A stretch of 64,000 nt of DNA from NCBI RefSeq assembly GCF_932526225.1, contig NC_064048.1, positions 10,734,688 through 10,798,687 on the forward strand, written 5' to 3'. The notes below the pieces were generated by a model. It worked only from the letters and a program-made list of their open reading frames with translations. It was not told where the DNA came from and ran no database searches. This document shows positions 11,325-23,856 of the stretch, piece by piece. Both the position numbers and the translations under genes were made by a program. Source of the DNA: Nematostella vectensis (taxonomy: Eukaryota > Cnidaria > Anthozoa > Actiniaria > Edwardsiidae). How positions within the stretch are numbered: position 1 is the first letter of the stretch; each line of letters begins with the position of its first letter.

Positions 11325-12349
11325 CCTCGAGAAGGATTCCAAGAGGGAACACAAGGCAAACAATCACTTGATAGCTGCTTTGCTTTTATCGCCTGTAAGA
11401 GAATTTAATATACAGCTATTTCAAACTAAGCTGCAGAATCTTCTAGAATATCTATAATGCAAGTGCCGTATTCCGCAGTGGTTCATGGGTAATACAAATA
11501 GTTGAATCATGGCCTTGGAAAGTCATGGCGATAAATAAGAATAGTCTTTTTTCTAATTCGCTCAGTCAATTCTTTATTAGGACATTACATAACCATATTT
11601 GGAAGTCCACTTCCAATCATTTTTTCGCTTTTCATCGTCTTAATGTGCACTAAGAGAATTTAAATTTGTAAATTTGCAGGGATAATTGTTCACTAACGAC
11701 CTGACGTTTCAGATCATCACATGTTTCCCGCGCACTCGCCCCAGGCTATTTCAGAACAAAAAAAATGACAGTCATTGATTGACATGACAAGCAATCATGA
11801 GTGTTTGATTATGTAGCAAAATTAAGATCTTAAAATCTTGATAAGATTTTTAACAATAACAAACTAGTGGCCCATCAACACTCTTTAAGATAGATAGATG
11901 TTTTATTGTTATATACATGGCAGCCACTAGGCTGAATTGTGTAAACAGGTAGTAAAGATTACGAAAATTCACAAGTTCTGGAAATTGCACTAGTTCAAAC
12001 ATTACAGTTTTGTACTGGTCCGCGCTCGACCCAGACACCACCACCCGGCTGGACAAGAATCCATTCGCCGAAATTGCACGAACTTAGTAAGTACAGAACA
12101 GGAACCATCATTCTTTTCATTACAGCCTCCAAATTCAACTAAACCAAAAACAATTACTTCTACTTACTTATCACTTTCTGTTGCTAACCTACAAGATTCG
12201 CTAGGGACAATGTTCGTTTACCTTTTCAATATTATCATGTTATAGAAAAATGTTTAAATCATGCTACAAATTCATTCTTCTTTTATATATTTTTTTTAAC
12301 AGAGAGTTATTTTCTAGTTCTTTTTGTTGAATATTCAATACACTATATA
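11325..12349. other. No gene seen upstream of the LicD-type gene
   Basis: No additional exon was convincing. A segment near 11955-12010 (CACAAGTTCTGGAAATTGCACTAG) has a diverged copy near 12890-12925. The immediate upstream region of the LicD-type gene should lie here, but I saw no clear TATA or initiator. Confidence 0.35.
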
Positions 12350-12660
12350 AATATATAACGTCTAAAATTTCAGTTCGTGTGGCTGGGCCGTTATTTTTGG
12401 AGCAAAAATAACGATGTTCTTAAATTTTAGTGTTTATAAAAATATTATGCCCAATGAATTATTAGGAAGAGAAATACACGAATGATCAATAGCAATAATA
12501 TAAGGTTGTTATTATGAGCACACTTTGGCATTTAAGAAAGCATCAGGACTAAAAAAGAAATATTTTCTGATATTTGAGGCTCGGGCATGTTCTTAGGATG
12601 TTCTTAAACATTGACGAAATCTCAGGCTGGACCACGTTCTTATAAAAAGGTTCTTATTAA
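12350..12660 (-). repeat. TAAGAAC-rich dispersed repeat, copy 1 (inverted)
   Basis: In reverse complement it matches about 15905-16310 and 63600-63905. Shared blocks are TTTTTATAAGAACGT, CAGCCTGAGATTTC, TAAGAACATGC, GAGGCTC-ATA, ATTATTGCT---GATCATT, TTCCTAATAAT and CACTAAAATTTAAGAACATC. With copy 2 it brackets the LINE remnant as a long inverted pair. Confidence 0.8.
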
Positions 12661-13364
12661 AAAAATGGGTGTTATCGATATATTCAGATATTGGGATATA
12701 TTTACTCAGGAAAAACAACAACAAAATATATATAAACATAATTATCTTTTTATCGACCATCTTCTAGTTTAGAGCGAATTATTTAAGCTATTTATCTAAT
12801 TTTCAAGCATGGACGTTAGTCTACAAAGGAGGAGGCAATGTTATGAAGGTTTAATATTCAGTTTTCACTAGCTGTGAAAATTAGCAAATACGCAAGTTCT
12901 GGATATTAAACTAGTTAAAACATTTTATTCGATGTTGAAAATATGCTCCTATTTGTCTTCTTGTGCTCCTGAACGCGTACTCTAGGTAGCCTTTGGTAGC
13001 GGCTTTAACAGACGGTGTATCTCATCGTTACATTTGTTTACCTTTACTGTCTACTCCCTTAATTTCATGGCAGAGGAGATTCGTTTTGTATCCTTAAACT
13101 CTTTTCAAAGCTTTCCTTTGTCATCTTTAAATTTGCTGACAGTTAATTGTTATCACAAATATTTCAACATAGCTCAGCGATGGAAGCAAAGAGACAACAC
13201 CCGAAGACCTCGGTTTATCCTTTCGTGTCTGCAGACCGTACTTTTTCGTGTTTTTGATGGGGGATTCGTTCCTGCTTTCTCTTTGCTTACTTTTTTTCGC
13301 CGAATGGTTTTAAAAACCGCGCGCTTTCTTTTCCGGAGACGGAAAAATCAAGCGTCCCTGTATT

Positions 13365-15300
13365 GGACCGACCGACCGACCGACCGATCGATCGATCAAT
13401 CTTTTTTTAACACAGATTATTTTCATAAAAATTACAATATAAAACTATGCTCTTCCAAACGGCTGTGTATTATTAAAAAAATATATCTTTCTATTTACCT
13501 TGAAATTAAGAGATTTTCAAAAATTTTGGTAAGATGTATTTTTTTATATTGTTTGAAAGGCTATTCCACAGGACAGCACCTCTATATTGGAAACCGTGTT
13601 TCCCTGTTTTCTTATTTGGTGTGACCACAAACAAACTACCCGACAAATTTCTAAGATTGTACTTATGAATTTGATGCAAATTTATGTATATCTTTGAGAG
13701 GTAGTCTGGAGTTCCTCCATTTTGGGTTTTGTACATATTCATTGCTAACTGTTTAGCCCTCCTGGTCTCAAGGTTATCCCATTTTCCTCATTCAGTATAT
13801 CCCTCGACCGTTGTCATAGGTCGAAAAGGTCAAAGCCCTGGCTGCCCTGTTTTGTAGTATCTGGAGGGTGTTCGACATCCCTTTGCCGCATGTCCTCCAT
13901 ACAGCACTGCAATAATCAAAATATGGCTGTATGAAGGGGTTGTATATTAAAATTCTAGTTTCATGGGGAACAAAATGCCAAGCCTTTCTGAGTGCCCCAA
14001 CTCCTCCAGATACTTTCTTTACCATTTGGTCAATTTGATTTTTCCAGCTTAGGGTTTGATCTATCTCAACTCCCAGGTTTTTATAGCTTATTTCTCGTTT
14101 AAGAAGTTACCCATCTGCCTTCTTTTCAGTGGTGGTAGATTCCTTATGTTATGTGGACTAGCTATTATGGTATATTTTGTTTTGATTACATTTAGGCTCA
14201 ATTTGTTTGCCTTCAGCCATGTACAGACTTCTCTTAAGTCTTCGTTCATGTTTTTCCCCTAAGGTGCATGGTTCTGCACTTGCCACAGTAAGGCTGGCGT
14301 CATCTGCATACATTCGAACGCTAGAGTTTAGATAGCATGCAGGAAGGTCATTGATGTAAACTATAAAGGTATAAATAAAAGCGGTCCTAATATGGATCCT
14401 TGTGGTATTCCGCATTTGATTTCACAGTCACCTGACAGAGCCTTGCCAATGCTTGTTTTCTGTTCCCTCTTTGTTAGATAAGAAGAGAACCACTTGATGC
14501 TTGTTGTACCATAACTGTATAGGCTGGGTTTGGCTAGCAATATCTCGTGGTTCATATTATTTATCAAATTCTTTTTTTTCAAGTCGGAGAATATAACACT
14601 ATTTAGCAGACCCTTATCTATGTTTGTATACCATTCATTTGTTGCATCAAGGAGTGCTGTTTGTGTAGAGTGTTGTGGTCTAAAACCCGATTGAGTTTTA
14701 GAAAGTAGCTTATGCTCTGTCAGCTAACTGTAGTATTGATTAAAAAAATATGCTTTCAATACTTTTTGTGACTGCTGGTAGAACTGTGATATAGGTCGAT
14801 ATTTGTCGGGATTAGTTATAGCATCCTCCTTATAAATGGGAGTGACCCTGGCAGTTTTTCAATCTTCTGGATTGAAAAGTTCCATTAAAAATAGAATGGT
14901 TAAAGATATGAGTTAACGACGGGACAATAATTGATGCTGCCTCTTTCAACAATCTAGTGGACACTCCATCCAGCACACAGGTTTTGTTCAGAGGCAATGC
15001 TCTAATAAGCTTATCAACTTCAAAGATGGTTGTTTCTTTGATTTCAAATGGTCTACGTTCTGCTGGCTTTATGTAATTTGTGAACTGTCTTGTTGAAGGA
15101 GGCAGTTTAGAAGCTAATACAGGCCCGATTTCGGAGAAATGTGAGTTCAAAACATTGGATATTTTCTCTGGCGTAGTGTGGTCTTTGTTGTTATACTTCA
15201 AGTTTTTTAAAGGTTTTGAAGCCTGACTTTTACCTATCAAGGAGTTAATTCCTTTCCATGCTTTCTTGCAGCGATGACTAGAATTTCAACAGAGCGAGTA
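13365..15300 (-). pseudogene. Decayed LINE (non-LTR retrotransposon) ORF2 with microsatellite tail
   Basis: Minus-strand fragments in successive frames read as the reverse-transcriptase half of a LINE. Positions 15240-14830 resemble the pre-RT linker. Positions 14582-14361 carry SSYLTKREQ and CGIPQGSILGPLLF. Positions 14415-14158 carry VYINDLP and the catalytic MYADD box. Positions 14025-13792 carry LRKAWHFVP, YFDYCSAVW and LQNRAARALTF. Positions 13742-13506 carry the usual C-terminal RNLSG...GAVLWNSLS. Frameshifts and stops separate these blocks and no endonuclease is visible, so it is dead and 5'-truncated. The 3' end runs into GATC and GGTC tetranucleotides near 13368-13397, a microsatellite tail as in CR1/L2-like clades. 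The clade is not certain. Confidence 0.88.
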
Positions 15301-15904
15301 ATCTAGTTTTTTTCGCACACAATTGACCTTTCAGTATTGCCTAATGGTGTTGATAACTTGTTGACAACCATCCAATGGCCTTCGACAGTAATTATTTTAA
15401 TTGTTTTACCTTTAATGATGTTGATTCGCCAGTGACATTAAGTGTGAAAGCATTTAGAAATGTCTCGTAGCAGTGTTAATTTTCTAGGAAAGTTAGATAA
15501 TGTCCGCCCGTGTTTTTGAACAAAAGCCATGCAAGGCGCATCAGTGGTACCAAAATCTCAGTAAAAAAACGAGGCATTTTTATAATGATAGAAGTGAAAT
15601 GGTTATCGCAGACAAAAGTCAGTTGTTTAAAATAGCGTGACTGGTATACTTGTGTAGCAGGGGATATCGGGGACTATTTCCAAAGGTTTCCGAGCGGAGA
15701 AAGATTACTTTAACACACAATTTCGACGAGATTTTGCGCTGTGTAATTATCAACACGCTCGATCGCCATTACATAACTGAACATGTCCTGGCAAAGGTGC
15801 CTGGCCGGCGCGAGCGCGCTACATGAACGCCTAGGACTTTTCTTAACAAGTGACCGGAAATTGCGCTATGACACTTGCCATGTTATATAAATATCGTGTA
15901 ATAA

Positions 15905-16310
15905 AATACACCCTACTTTTATAAGAACCTTTTTTTATAAGAACGTCCAGCCTGAGATTTCACATAATTTTAAGAACATGCTAAGAACATGACAAGGCTC
16001 AAATAGCAGCAAAATGTCGAGTTTTGTTTGTGTGGTGTATTCTAAAATGAAGAATCCAATTGTGATTATAATGCACCCTTAAATATTATTGCTACTGATC
16101 ATTTGTGTGATTATCTTCCTAATAATGCATTGTTTGTCTTTTTTTAATTCATCTTGATCTTTTTGCACAGACCTCGGCCTCGGTCTGTGCAAAAAAGCCC
16201 GCGGGCTGAGATTTCCCAGTACGGACCTCGCGCTCGGTTAATAAGTAGTGTATATACACTAAAATTTAAGAACATCTTTAAGAACATCTTCAGCCTTAAA
16301 TTGCACGTTC
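15905..16310 (+). repeat. TAAGAAC-rich dispersed repeat, copy 2
   Basis: Plus-strand counterpart of the copy at 12350-12660, sharing TTTATAAGAACGTC, CCTGAGATTTCA, CTAAGAACATG and the CACTAAAATTTAAGAACATC end. An unrelated GC-rich piece with a perfect 14-bp hairpin sits inside it at 16160-16195. Confidence 0.8.
16160..16195. repeat. Perfect 14-bp stem hairpin, 8-base loop
   Basis: TTTTTGCACAGACC at 16160-16173 is followed by an 8-base loop and its exact reverse complement at 16182-16195. The A run after the stem could terminate Pol III transcription only on the opposite strand. No gene abuts it. Confidence 0.75.
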
Positions 16311-17392
16311 TCATAAAAGAAAAAGTGTACAAGAAATTTGCTTCTCAGATCTGTTTGTATTATCGTGGAAATATTTATTTCTGTGATTTTCACAGAGTTT
16401 ACCCGGAAGTAAGATAATTCCCTGTGTTGCTGTTGCAACTGCGACGTCCATGTTATCGCAAAATATTGCAAAATAACCGCTGTTGTTGGTTTTTATATAA
16501 TAAATTCCATCAGTGTCTATCATTCGACCACCCAAATACAATTCATTCATCATGAAATCACTTTAACCTGATAAGAACATATTTTAAAATGAAACAGAAT
16601 AACATTTGCATTTGATGTGAAACAAGAGCATTCCGATACAAATATAGAGAAACACTTTCGTTACGCACCTTTTAGCCTCGATATCCATCAAGAAACTCGA
16701 TCAAAGAAATTCACAGCAGAATGGGTAATTCTATTATACTTCGCGGACTAAATGAGTGGCAAATCTCCCACATGAAATATTCGCGCCTTCACGGACAAAT
16801 AAGGAATTGTAGTTTCCTTGAACAAGCGCATTGTGAAGGGATATAAATAAGGGATATTAGAGTTATAAAGTGTTAATGATGAAACAGCTTAGACAAAACA
16901 AACGAATTGAATAATTATTCGTAAGCATTGGAGTCTATTATGTGTGGTAAAGCCACGCTGATACAGGTCGCCCGTTTATTTGCTGAAAAATATCCAAACA
17001 AAACAGTTTTTTTTTTGCTCTTTTCTAGACATACTAAAAGAAGAAACGCGATTTTTCTTTGTAAAGAGGCTTTGCGAAGTGTGTAAATCAAGTGTTGACT
17101 TGGTTATTTCATAACAAACAATAAAAAGAAAAAGCAAGCTAGAAAAAACAGTTTTTTTAAAACAAGATTACGGCCATACCTTCTTGTGGCGTAACGGTCA
17201 CTCTATAATTTTATTTTTTGTGTTTCTTTAATTTCTAGTTTTCGCGATGTAAACACAGTCAAACATCTGTATGCATGCACTCAATAGGATAATTTGTCAG
17301 CGATTCACCAGCCTTAGCTTGAAATATCAATCACGTTCCCAGAGCCCAGTACCTTTCGCAGATCAAGCACGACACGGGCGCAGCAAATTGAA
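16311..17392. other. AT-rich, no gene recognised
   Basis: Only short open frames with no protein-like signature. No RNA gene or mobile-element end was identified. Confidence 0.35.
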
Positions 17393-17395
17393 CAC

Positions 17396-17580
17396 ATTTG
17401 TAATAACGGCCTTATTTGTAATAAGGTAGGTCACATTTGTAATAACGGCCTTATTTGTAATAAGGTAGGTCACATTTGTAATAACGGCCTTATTTGTAAT
17501 AAGGTAGGTCACATTTGTAATAACGGCCGCATTTGTAATAAGATAGGTCACATTTGTAATAGAGAAGGCCACATTTGTAA
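17396..17580. repeat. 39-bp tandem repeat, about 4.7 copies
   Basis: Units read CACATTTGTAATAACGGCCTTATTTGTAATAAGGTAGGT. Each is a pair of half-units, CATTTGTAATA-CGGC and TATTTGTAATAAGG. The last units are diverged (CCGC, AGATAGG, GAGAAGG). Confidence 0.95.
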
Positions 17581-18165
17581 AAACTAGCTATATCTCTTGA
17601 AAGAAACATCGTAGTGCAACCAAACGTGGAAGATGTCATGTAAGTGCATACCTGTCAACTTCCGAAAATCTCAGGGCTTGGAATTTTTTGGGGGTGGGAG
17701 GGGAAAAATATCTTTTTTTTGGGGGGGGGGGGTGGGTATACCCTCGCAGGCGTTTGCCGTATAGAAAGCTCTCGCTCACAAATCCACTGAAAATGTCACA
17801 AGGGTGTTAGATAAATTGCGCAAGGAAATTATTGTTTTAATTATTTAAATAAGAAAAAAACAGGCAAAACGTCGCATATCAAGAAAATTTAGCCAAAAAT
17901 TGTCGTTTTTCCAAGACGCGGTCACTTCCATATATTCATTATTTAGAAAATCTGCACGATTCTTGACATTTTTTGGGGCTGCCGTACCGCAGGTGCTTCG
18001 CAAACTTTGTGAATTGTCTTCAGATGAGACTAAACAGTGACTGTGGCCATCTTTAGTCAATGGAGAAAGCCTCTGAAAAAAAAAATTCCTCTAAACCCCT
18101 AAAACAACAACGGTTTCTTCATATGGATTTTCTATACAATAATTTTTCGTAAGCAATAAATATCG
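17581..18165. other. No gene; T-rich and G-rich runs
   Basis: A T-run followed by a G-run lies at about 17713-17733. No coding exon was seen. Confidence 0.35.
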
Positions 18166-18244
18166 CTAAAACGCTTGAGATCTGGTGCTCAACGCGGGAG
18201 GGAGGGAGAAAGGGTCCAAAATCTTGAGGCTCCCCCCAACGGGA

Positions 18245-18395
18245 AAGGTATGTAAGTGTAAAGGGGGGTGCAACGATATAGACACGTGGGTGATGTCGAC
18301 ACCCCTACCAATTGGTCGACCTATCGATTTGGTGACGTCAAAGATGACGTCACATGTCAAATAAACATCTCGTTGCACACTTACATGACACCTAC
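18245..18395. repeat. Imperfect inverted repeat enclosing CRE motifs
   Basis: GGTATGTAAGTGT...GTGCAACGA on the left is mirrored by TCGTTGCACACTTACATGACACC on the right, with a centre rich in restriction-like palindromes. It could be a small hairpin MITE; I found no second copy in the window. Confidence 0.55.
18333..18352. promoter_or_regulatory. Two adjacent consensus CRE palindromes (TGACGTCA)
   Basis: TGACGTCA occurs at 18333-18340 and 18345-18352, separated by four bases. Each is the full palindromic CREB/ATF site. No gene start is recognised nearby, so regulatory use is only a possibility. Confidence 0.4.
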
Positions 18396-18529
18396 CAAGT
18401 CTGATTTCGTACGATGTTCCATTCATGTGATATTAAAATTTTTGTTTCTTCGCCTCTTTCCCCTGCGTCATTTTCCTCCTCTATTCGCCTCCAGGAACCC
18501 CGCATAAAAAAGAAACGATTTTCTTTCTG

Positions 18530-19185
18530 ATGAGAAAAGATGCCTGGTGAGGAGGCTACAGTCAAGAGCCAACTTGGTAATAAAATGCAAAATGGTATTC
18601 AGTAGTCTTTGAGGGTTTAACGGTCTACTTACATCTTATAATGAACTTGCCTAATAAATAGCGCGTCAGGGTTTCCTTAATTGCCAAACACTAAAACGTG
18701 CTGTATCGTGATACGTTAGCGTGACGTGACCGTTAACATGGAATAACCCAGCATCCGCTGTCTTAACATTAACTGTAGAAAATGATGTTTACAATGGTCT
18801 AGCGTTCGGCATGGAATACCGTAAATGTTAAAGAATGTCGATCAACCAATCCTTTATTATTAAAAATACAATGGTTATTTGCAAGAAAACTATCAAATAT
18901 CAATTTACGAATGATGTCTTATTAGTTATTGACAATAATGACGCGTGCGCTAACAAAACCTGACGGTGCAGATCTTTTTCACAAAGTGACGTCCTTTAAC
19001 GAGTTGACAAACGCTATGATGAGAGTTGAAATACAGCGTGACGAAAACAGCTCGATTGCGTGCCAGTTAACACCACCAAAATATAAAAGAAATGAGTGTT
19101 AATAAATATTAATTTATCTTTAAGTTAATGATTGAACCAGCTATACTGAGTTTCACAAACAAGAATAATTAAAGGCAATAAAAAT
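18530..19185. other. No gene recognised
   Basis: Short frames only and no family signature. TAACACTAA-like and TGACG-rich words occur but form no clear array. Confidence 0.3.
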
Positions 19186-19194
19186 AAAAGGAAG

Positions 19195-19450
19195 AAAATC
19201 CTAAGATATTAATATAAAACGACGTCATTCTTACCAACGTTGATATAATTGTTTTTGATAGTGTAAAATTGATATAAAACGACGCAATTCTTACCTCTGG
19301 TGCTATATAACTGTTTTTGGTAGCTAAAAATTACCCCAGTAATGCAATAAAATCAAACGAAAAAAATCCTTAGATATTAATATAAAACGATGTAATTCTT
19401 ACCTCCGGTGCTATATAACTGTTTCTGGTAGTTTGAAATTACCCCAGTAT
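19195..19450. repeat. Degenerate tandem repeat, 3 units
   Basis: Three copies of a block containing GATATAAAACGACG-CATTCTTACC, TATA-AACTGTTTTTGGTAG and an AAATTACCCCAG end lie at about 19205, 19270 and 19380. The first copy is the most diverged. No coding potential. Confidence 0.7.
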
Positions 19451-20094
19451 TTTCCAATCGCGCTTCTAAGGCTTTCTTCGTTTTGTAACATTTAATACGT
19501 ATCAGCTTGATTATTCTTTGCGTCTAGCACAACGCTGACTTCTAAACGACACATAGTAAGCTTTATATTGAAACGTGAATAAAGGAACGTGTGAGACATT
19601 TTTTTTTTGCAAACCTTAGAAAATATTGCTAAAAACCAGGTCGTGTTACTTTATTTGTGTTACCTTACTGAGCGGCTTTGATGTTTTGTTGGAGACTTAG
19701 CAAGAGTTGACGGCCAAAAGCTACAGAGAGGTATACGGCCAATATCTTTGTTTTTCAAATCACATCAGTAGTATGTAAATTTGTAGTTTCCAAAACACTT
19801 GAAGCCCTTGTCTCATCCGCCGTCTGGGTCGCATGTAGAAGCTAAGTCGTGGTGTCTATTTATAGCCATGACACCTTCGATGCCTCGAGGGAAGTTATCG
19901 CTCAAAGCACAGTTTGAAGGGGTGGGAGGGGAAAGGAAAGGGGGGAAGGGAAAGGGAAAGGGCGTGGTGTAGATGCCTATTCAAATAACATTGAGTTGAT
20001 AACAGCAGTCAAGCGCGCCCCTTAGGGCCGATTCCTAAGTAATTCTATATACCTTTTTTTTTACTGTTTATCAAATTGACGTCTTGTAATCTCG

Positions 20095-20345
20095 TCATAT
20101 CAATATTTGGGTGACCTTCATACCCACACGGCCGACCTCTTGGAGGTCTGGGTCTACGGGCTTTTCAAAATCAGTGATAAAAAGATTTGACCAAGCGATC
20201 AAGTTTTTCTAACAAATTTTGGCCGCGAGTCTCAATTTGACAGGAATAAGCATTTTTCACCAAGATTTCTGGAGATCCGGGAGCGAAAAAACTTTAGCTC
20301 TATAGGACACTATGTGGGGAATATGTTTGATATGGGTATTTCATT
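20095..20345 (+). repeat. Dispersed repeat family Y, copy 2
   Basis: Collinear with 3530-3812 (inverted) and 45475-45760, beginning CAATATTTGGGTGACC and ending GGGGAATATGTTTGATATG. Confidence 0.8.
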
Positions 20346-20461
20346 TATGTTTTCGGATGATAATATTTAATCGTCCGTATTTGATGGGCTACTGTTTTAT
20401 CTTATTTATCGGAAACCGATTTAAGTGAGGGTTAGAAAATGGATGCGAGTGTTCTATGGGA

Positions 20462-20695
20462 TTAAGGGCACGAATTAACAAAAATCAGCGATAGCATTTG
20501 ATGCATATCTTTGCATTTCAAACGCTGCTCGCCAATATAACTACTCCCGTAACTTCTGTTACAAGTTGTTTTGAGCACAGAGTTTTCATCGAAAAAGTGA
20601 ATTGTTGCAGGATTCAAGTTACTAATCTTATCTAAAAACACATTGGTTCGATGAAACCACGTTCTCTGTTGTTGTCGATTCAACACGAGTAACAC
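20462..20695 (-). pseudogene. Tc1/IS630-type DDE transposase fragment, frameshifted
   Basis: The minus-strand frame contains ATIHFFDENSV, TTCNRSYGSSYIGE and then loses register. A second frame continues AFEMQRYASNA. The FFDE Asp-Glu followed by the TT-NR-YG-S--G block recalls the catalytic start of IS630/Tc1-like DDE endonucleases common in invertebrate genomes. Only about 80 residues survive, with a frameshift near 20520. The family call is from remembered motifs. Confidence 0.6.
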
Positions 20696-20699
20696 TTAT

Positions 20700-22830
20700 C
20701 TTTTTATGAGATTAGCAAATCTAATATAATGATGGTTTTTTTTTATAGAAGTGCTTGGGACGTCCGCTGGGTGCACAACTCCACCAAGAACAAGTCTCTG
20801 TCGAATTTCAGCAACATATGTACTTGGCATGATCAGCTTTAGTGCTCAACAAATCCCACAACATCGGGCGTTATTTTTGGGCGTGGGTACGCTGACTTAA
20901 TGCATTTCGCAAAAAAATTATAATTCTCGTCAAATTAGCAATCTCGTTTGGCGAATGTGACGGTGAGATGGACGGTGTAGGTACAAAACTCTTTTACGAT
21001 AAATGACTGGAAGTTTACATCCGCTCTGGTAAACGCCCCCTCTACTATTTTTTTGAACATGTGAAATCGGTAGCATTTTACAATATGCCCTTGGCAAAAT
21101 GTAAGGAACAAATAAGATTCGTTTTCCAGAAAGCGCAAGAGGGTTGCCGCTCAAAATTCAAACGTTTCAGAGATAAATAGTGAGCGTTTGCGAAGGTTTA
21201 AAAATACGATTGAGCGAGCTGCTTTCCCACGGTCGTTTTTCATTGGCTGAACTTTTTCTTAAATGTTTACGGTGTTCAAGCCGAATCTGATTGGTCAAAG
21301 TTGTTCAGCATGGCCCGCTTTCTGTGTCCTCACTGTAACAAGGCAAATATCAGGGTTCTTTCCTGATTGAAAAAATTCCCATAATGGCGGCCACCTCAAA
21401 TTATTTCAACGTGAATTGTTATGCTAATGCGTTTTCCAAACGAGACTTTTGATTGGCCGCCAAGAAATAGCCCTTAGCGATCATTCGCTATTTCAGTGTA
21501 TAATACAGAAGATTTACTATCCTATTATAGTCCATAGGCCAGGCAAGATTTTATTATCATTTCGGGGACTAACAATCACTATGTCCAATGCGAAGAGGAC
21601 ACTGAGAGGGTTTAAAAAAAATGTATGATAGCCATTTTGAAAATGTAGCTAAATTACTTATTTTTATGATTGAAATATAAAAAATGCGATGAAAACGAGG
21701 CTCTAGATAAAAAAGCGACGAAATAATGAATAAAATGGTATTTATGAAAAAAACAAACGAAATTCAGAAAGAACAATTAGAACAGACTGCAAATCCAGTC
21801 TTTCTCTGCGAAAAGGGATTTATTAGGTGCAAGAGACTTGCTGCTTTTGCAGTGCATTCTGGGTAATCAAGATGGCGGCGGCCATGCAAGGTAATACAAT
21901 TCTTTTGTTTTCATCGCTATTTTTTTTCTTTTGGACATAAAGCTGTTGGTTTTAACATGGACAGGGATATGTCTGAATGTGTCTTGCATAATAATATTGA
22001 CATTTAATGCTGCTAACAGTTCAATTGCGATAGAAAAGCGGTCTGAAGTTTGAGCCTAGATGTTGGTCAACGACAGGGTGAACCCTTAACAGATCTTGAG
22101 AGACCTCCAGGACTGCAGCACGTTTAGTGCTTCTGCCGCATGAACAATCTTGTGTTTTCGCCCTACGGCCAATACAAAGGGTCATCGTGTACTAATTCCC
22201 TCTCAATCGGGTCTTAATTTTAAAGAAATTATAAAAACTTCCGACATTAAATATCTATTTTCAAAGAAAAACTATACCATGAGAATAATTATATTATAAG
22301 TATAATGTGTCCACATACTTTCTAGATTTATACTGAATCAATGACATGATTATCGAGAGCCGCTAAGCACTATTTGTATGAGAACCTGTTTTCATCACGT
22401 ATAGTCATTTATGAAAACGAAATGTCTGCAAGATCAAAGTGGTATTGACAAGGATGAAAAATCTGTGCATTTAACTCAAAATAACTGAACCAATTCTAAT
22501 AACGTTGATTTTTTATCCTAATTGTGTAGAAATATATATCTCTAGAAATCTATAGTGGTATAAATTCCTTTTTATCTAAAGTATGCATTTTTTTTCGATA
22601 TTTTAATGATTTGGGAACCCTGTGGTTTTTCATACAAGCCTTGTATCGGGAAATGCGATCCCGCTTTTCGGGGTGCTTGCGTACTTCGATTTTTTTTTAA
22701 TCTTTGAGTATGTTATAGAGGAACACTTTCTGTGTAAGAAACCGCTAAAAAACCTTGTGCTGCAATTAGTCCGACGTTGGCCCCTTTTTTGACGTAGATT
22801 GACCGGACTAAAGAGGTCTCCAAGGATAAC
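20700..22830. other. Mostly unassigned; one possible gene start at about 21865
   Basis: No ORF with homology was seen. At 21850-21892 the plus strand reads GCATTCTGGGTAATC and then AAGATGGCGGCGGCC, the combination seen at many YY1/ZNF143-type metazoan core promoters. The ATG there opens a six-codon frame (MAAAMQ) that meets a GTAATA donor-like site at 21891. I could not find following exons, so this remains a candidate first exon. Confidence 0.3.
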
Positions 22831-22835
22831 GTGGG

Positions 22836-23548
22836 CTACTTACCGACAATTGATGCACCAGCATCAAATATGTCAACAGTGAGGTCCTTTGCCAGCCGCT
22901 TAAGATAAAGGACGCCCTCCATCTTAACACTATCGTAGCTGTCTTTGATCAAGCCCTTAATGCGAAGGCAATTGAGATCAAATGGATAAACAAAGTGAAG
23001 TTCGAACACATAGTTCTGAGAATGGGGGCATTCCATACGATCTGTACATTACTAGGGATTTTTGGCAAAAGATTCCGAGACGCTGGAGTGACTGACCTGT
23101 GCGTTGAATCGCAAATTCTCGCAGAAGGATCAGTAACTGGGGTCATGGAAGGACGGAGGTACAATCGGGCAGTGCGTATGCATAATCTTGTGTATGAAGC
23201 TCTGATGAGACAGGCATGGGGGGCTTCATAGAGGGGATAGGCAAAGAGAAGAAAGCCGTTGTAGAAAACACTAGCAGGGATGAAGAGCTTGTACGATAAT
23301 GTCTGCGAGTCTGAGTTTAACAAACAAATGAGCGATCAAGCGTTTCACGAGGTTGCAGAACTTTTCAAAAGATACACTCTTTTCCTTCGCAACGATAACG
23401 GAAACCTGTCGGCATTCTGGATGAGTTACCTTGACCTTGCCGAGATTCTCCTGGCGCTGGTCCGATCTACAAGAGAAGGTGACTGGGCCTTACATCTGAC
23501 AGCCATAAGAGATATGATCCCTTGGTGTTTCGCCTATGATAACGTCAA
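22836..23548 (+). pseudogene. 5' part of an unnamed multi-copy family protein, split by LTR element
   Basis: Plus-strand frames read in sequence TIDAPASNMSTV, then KFEHIVLRMGAFHTIC, GIFGKRFRDAGVTDLC and AEGSVTGVMEGRRYNRAV, and after a frame change SAFWMSYLDLAEILLALV, EGDWALHL and WCFAYDNVN. This resembles a repeated family I recall from cnidarian and other invertebrate genomes but cannot name. It has stops and frameshifts around 22900 and 23230-23280. The frame is cut at 23548 by the LTR retrotransposon and resumes at 27598. Confidence 0.7.
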
Positions 23549-23671
23549 TGTAATGTATTTGAGAAAAACCTTAGGATCAAAACGAATAAACAGTAATGGC
23601 GGACTCTCGTTGTTTATTGCTGTTACCCAGAAAACCTTGCGGTCATACAAACAGGAATCCCAAACATTACA
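23549..23671 (-). repeat. 3' LTR of the Gypsy-type element
   Basis: 123-bp TG...CA repeat with no visible difference from 27470-27592. The 8-bp ends TGTAATGT and ACATTACA form a perfect terminal inverted repeat. Confidence 0.95.
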
Positions 23672-23856
23672 TACTGCCCCACCCAAGTTTACAACTAAAA
23701 GATACTTGCTTGCTGAGGCCAGTAAAACTATCAAATTTATACACACAACATGTCAATAAGTAAAAAACAACAACAATGTCCATGACAAGTTCTTGACAAG
23801 TTGTCAATCCATCAGATCCGGAAAAATGTACACAGTGTGTGATATGCTGCTTAAAA

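Noticed and set aside
13034..13624. 196-codon plus-strand frame
   Set aside because: Overlaps the LINE 3' end and its microsatellite tail, with no recognisable domain and a low-complexity composition.
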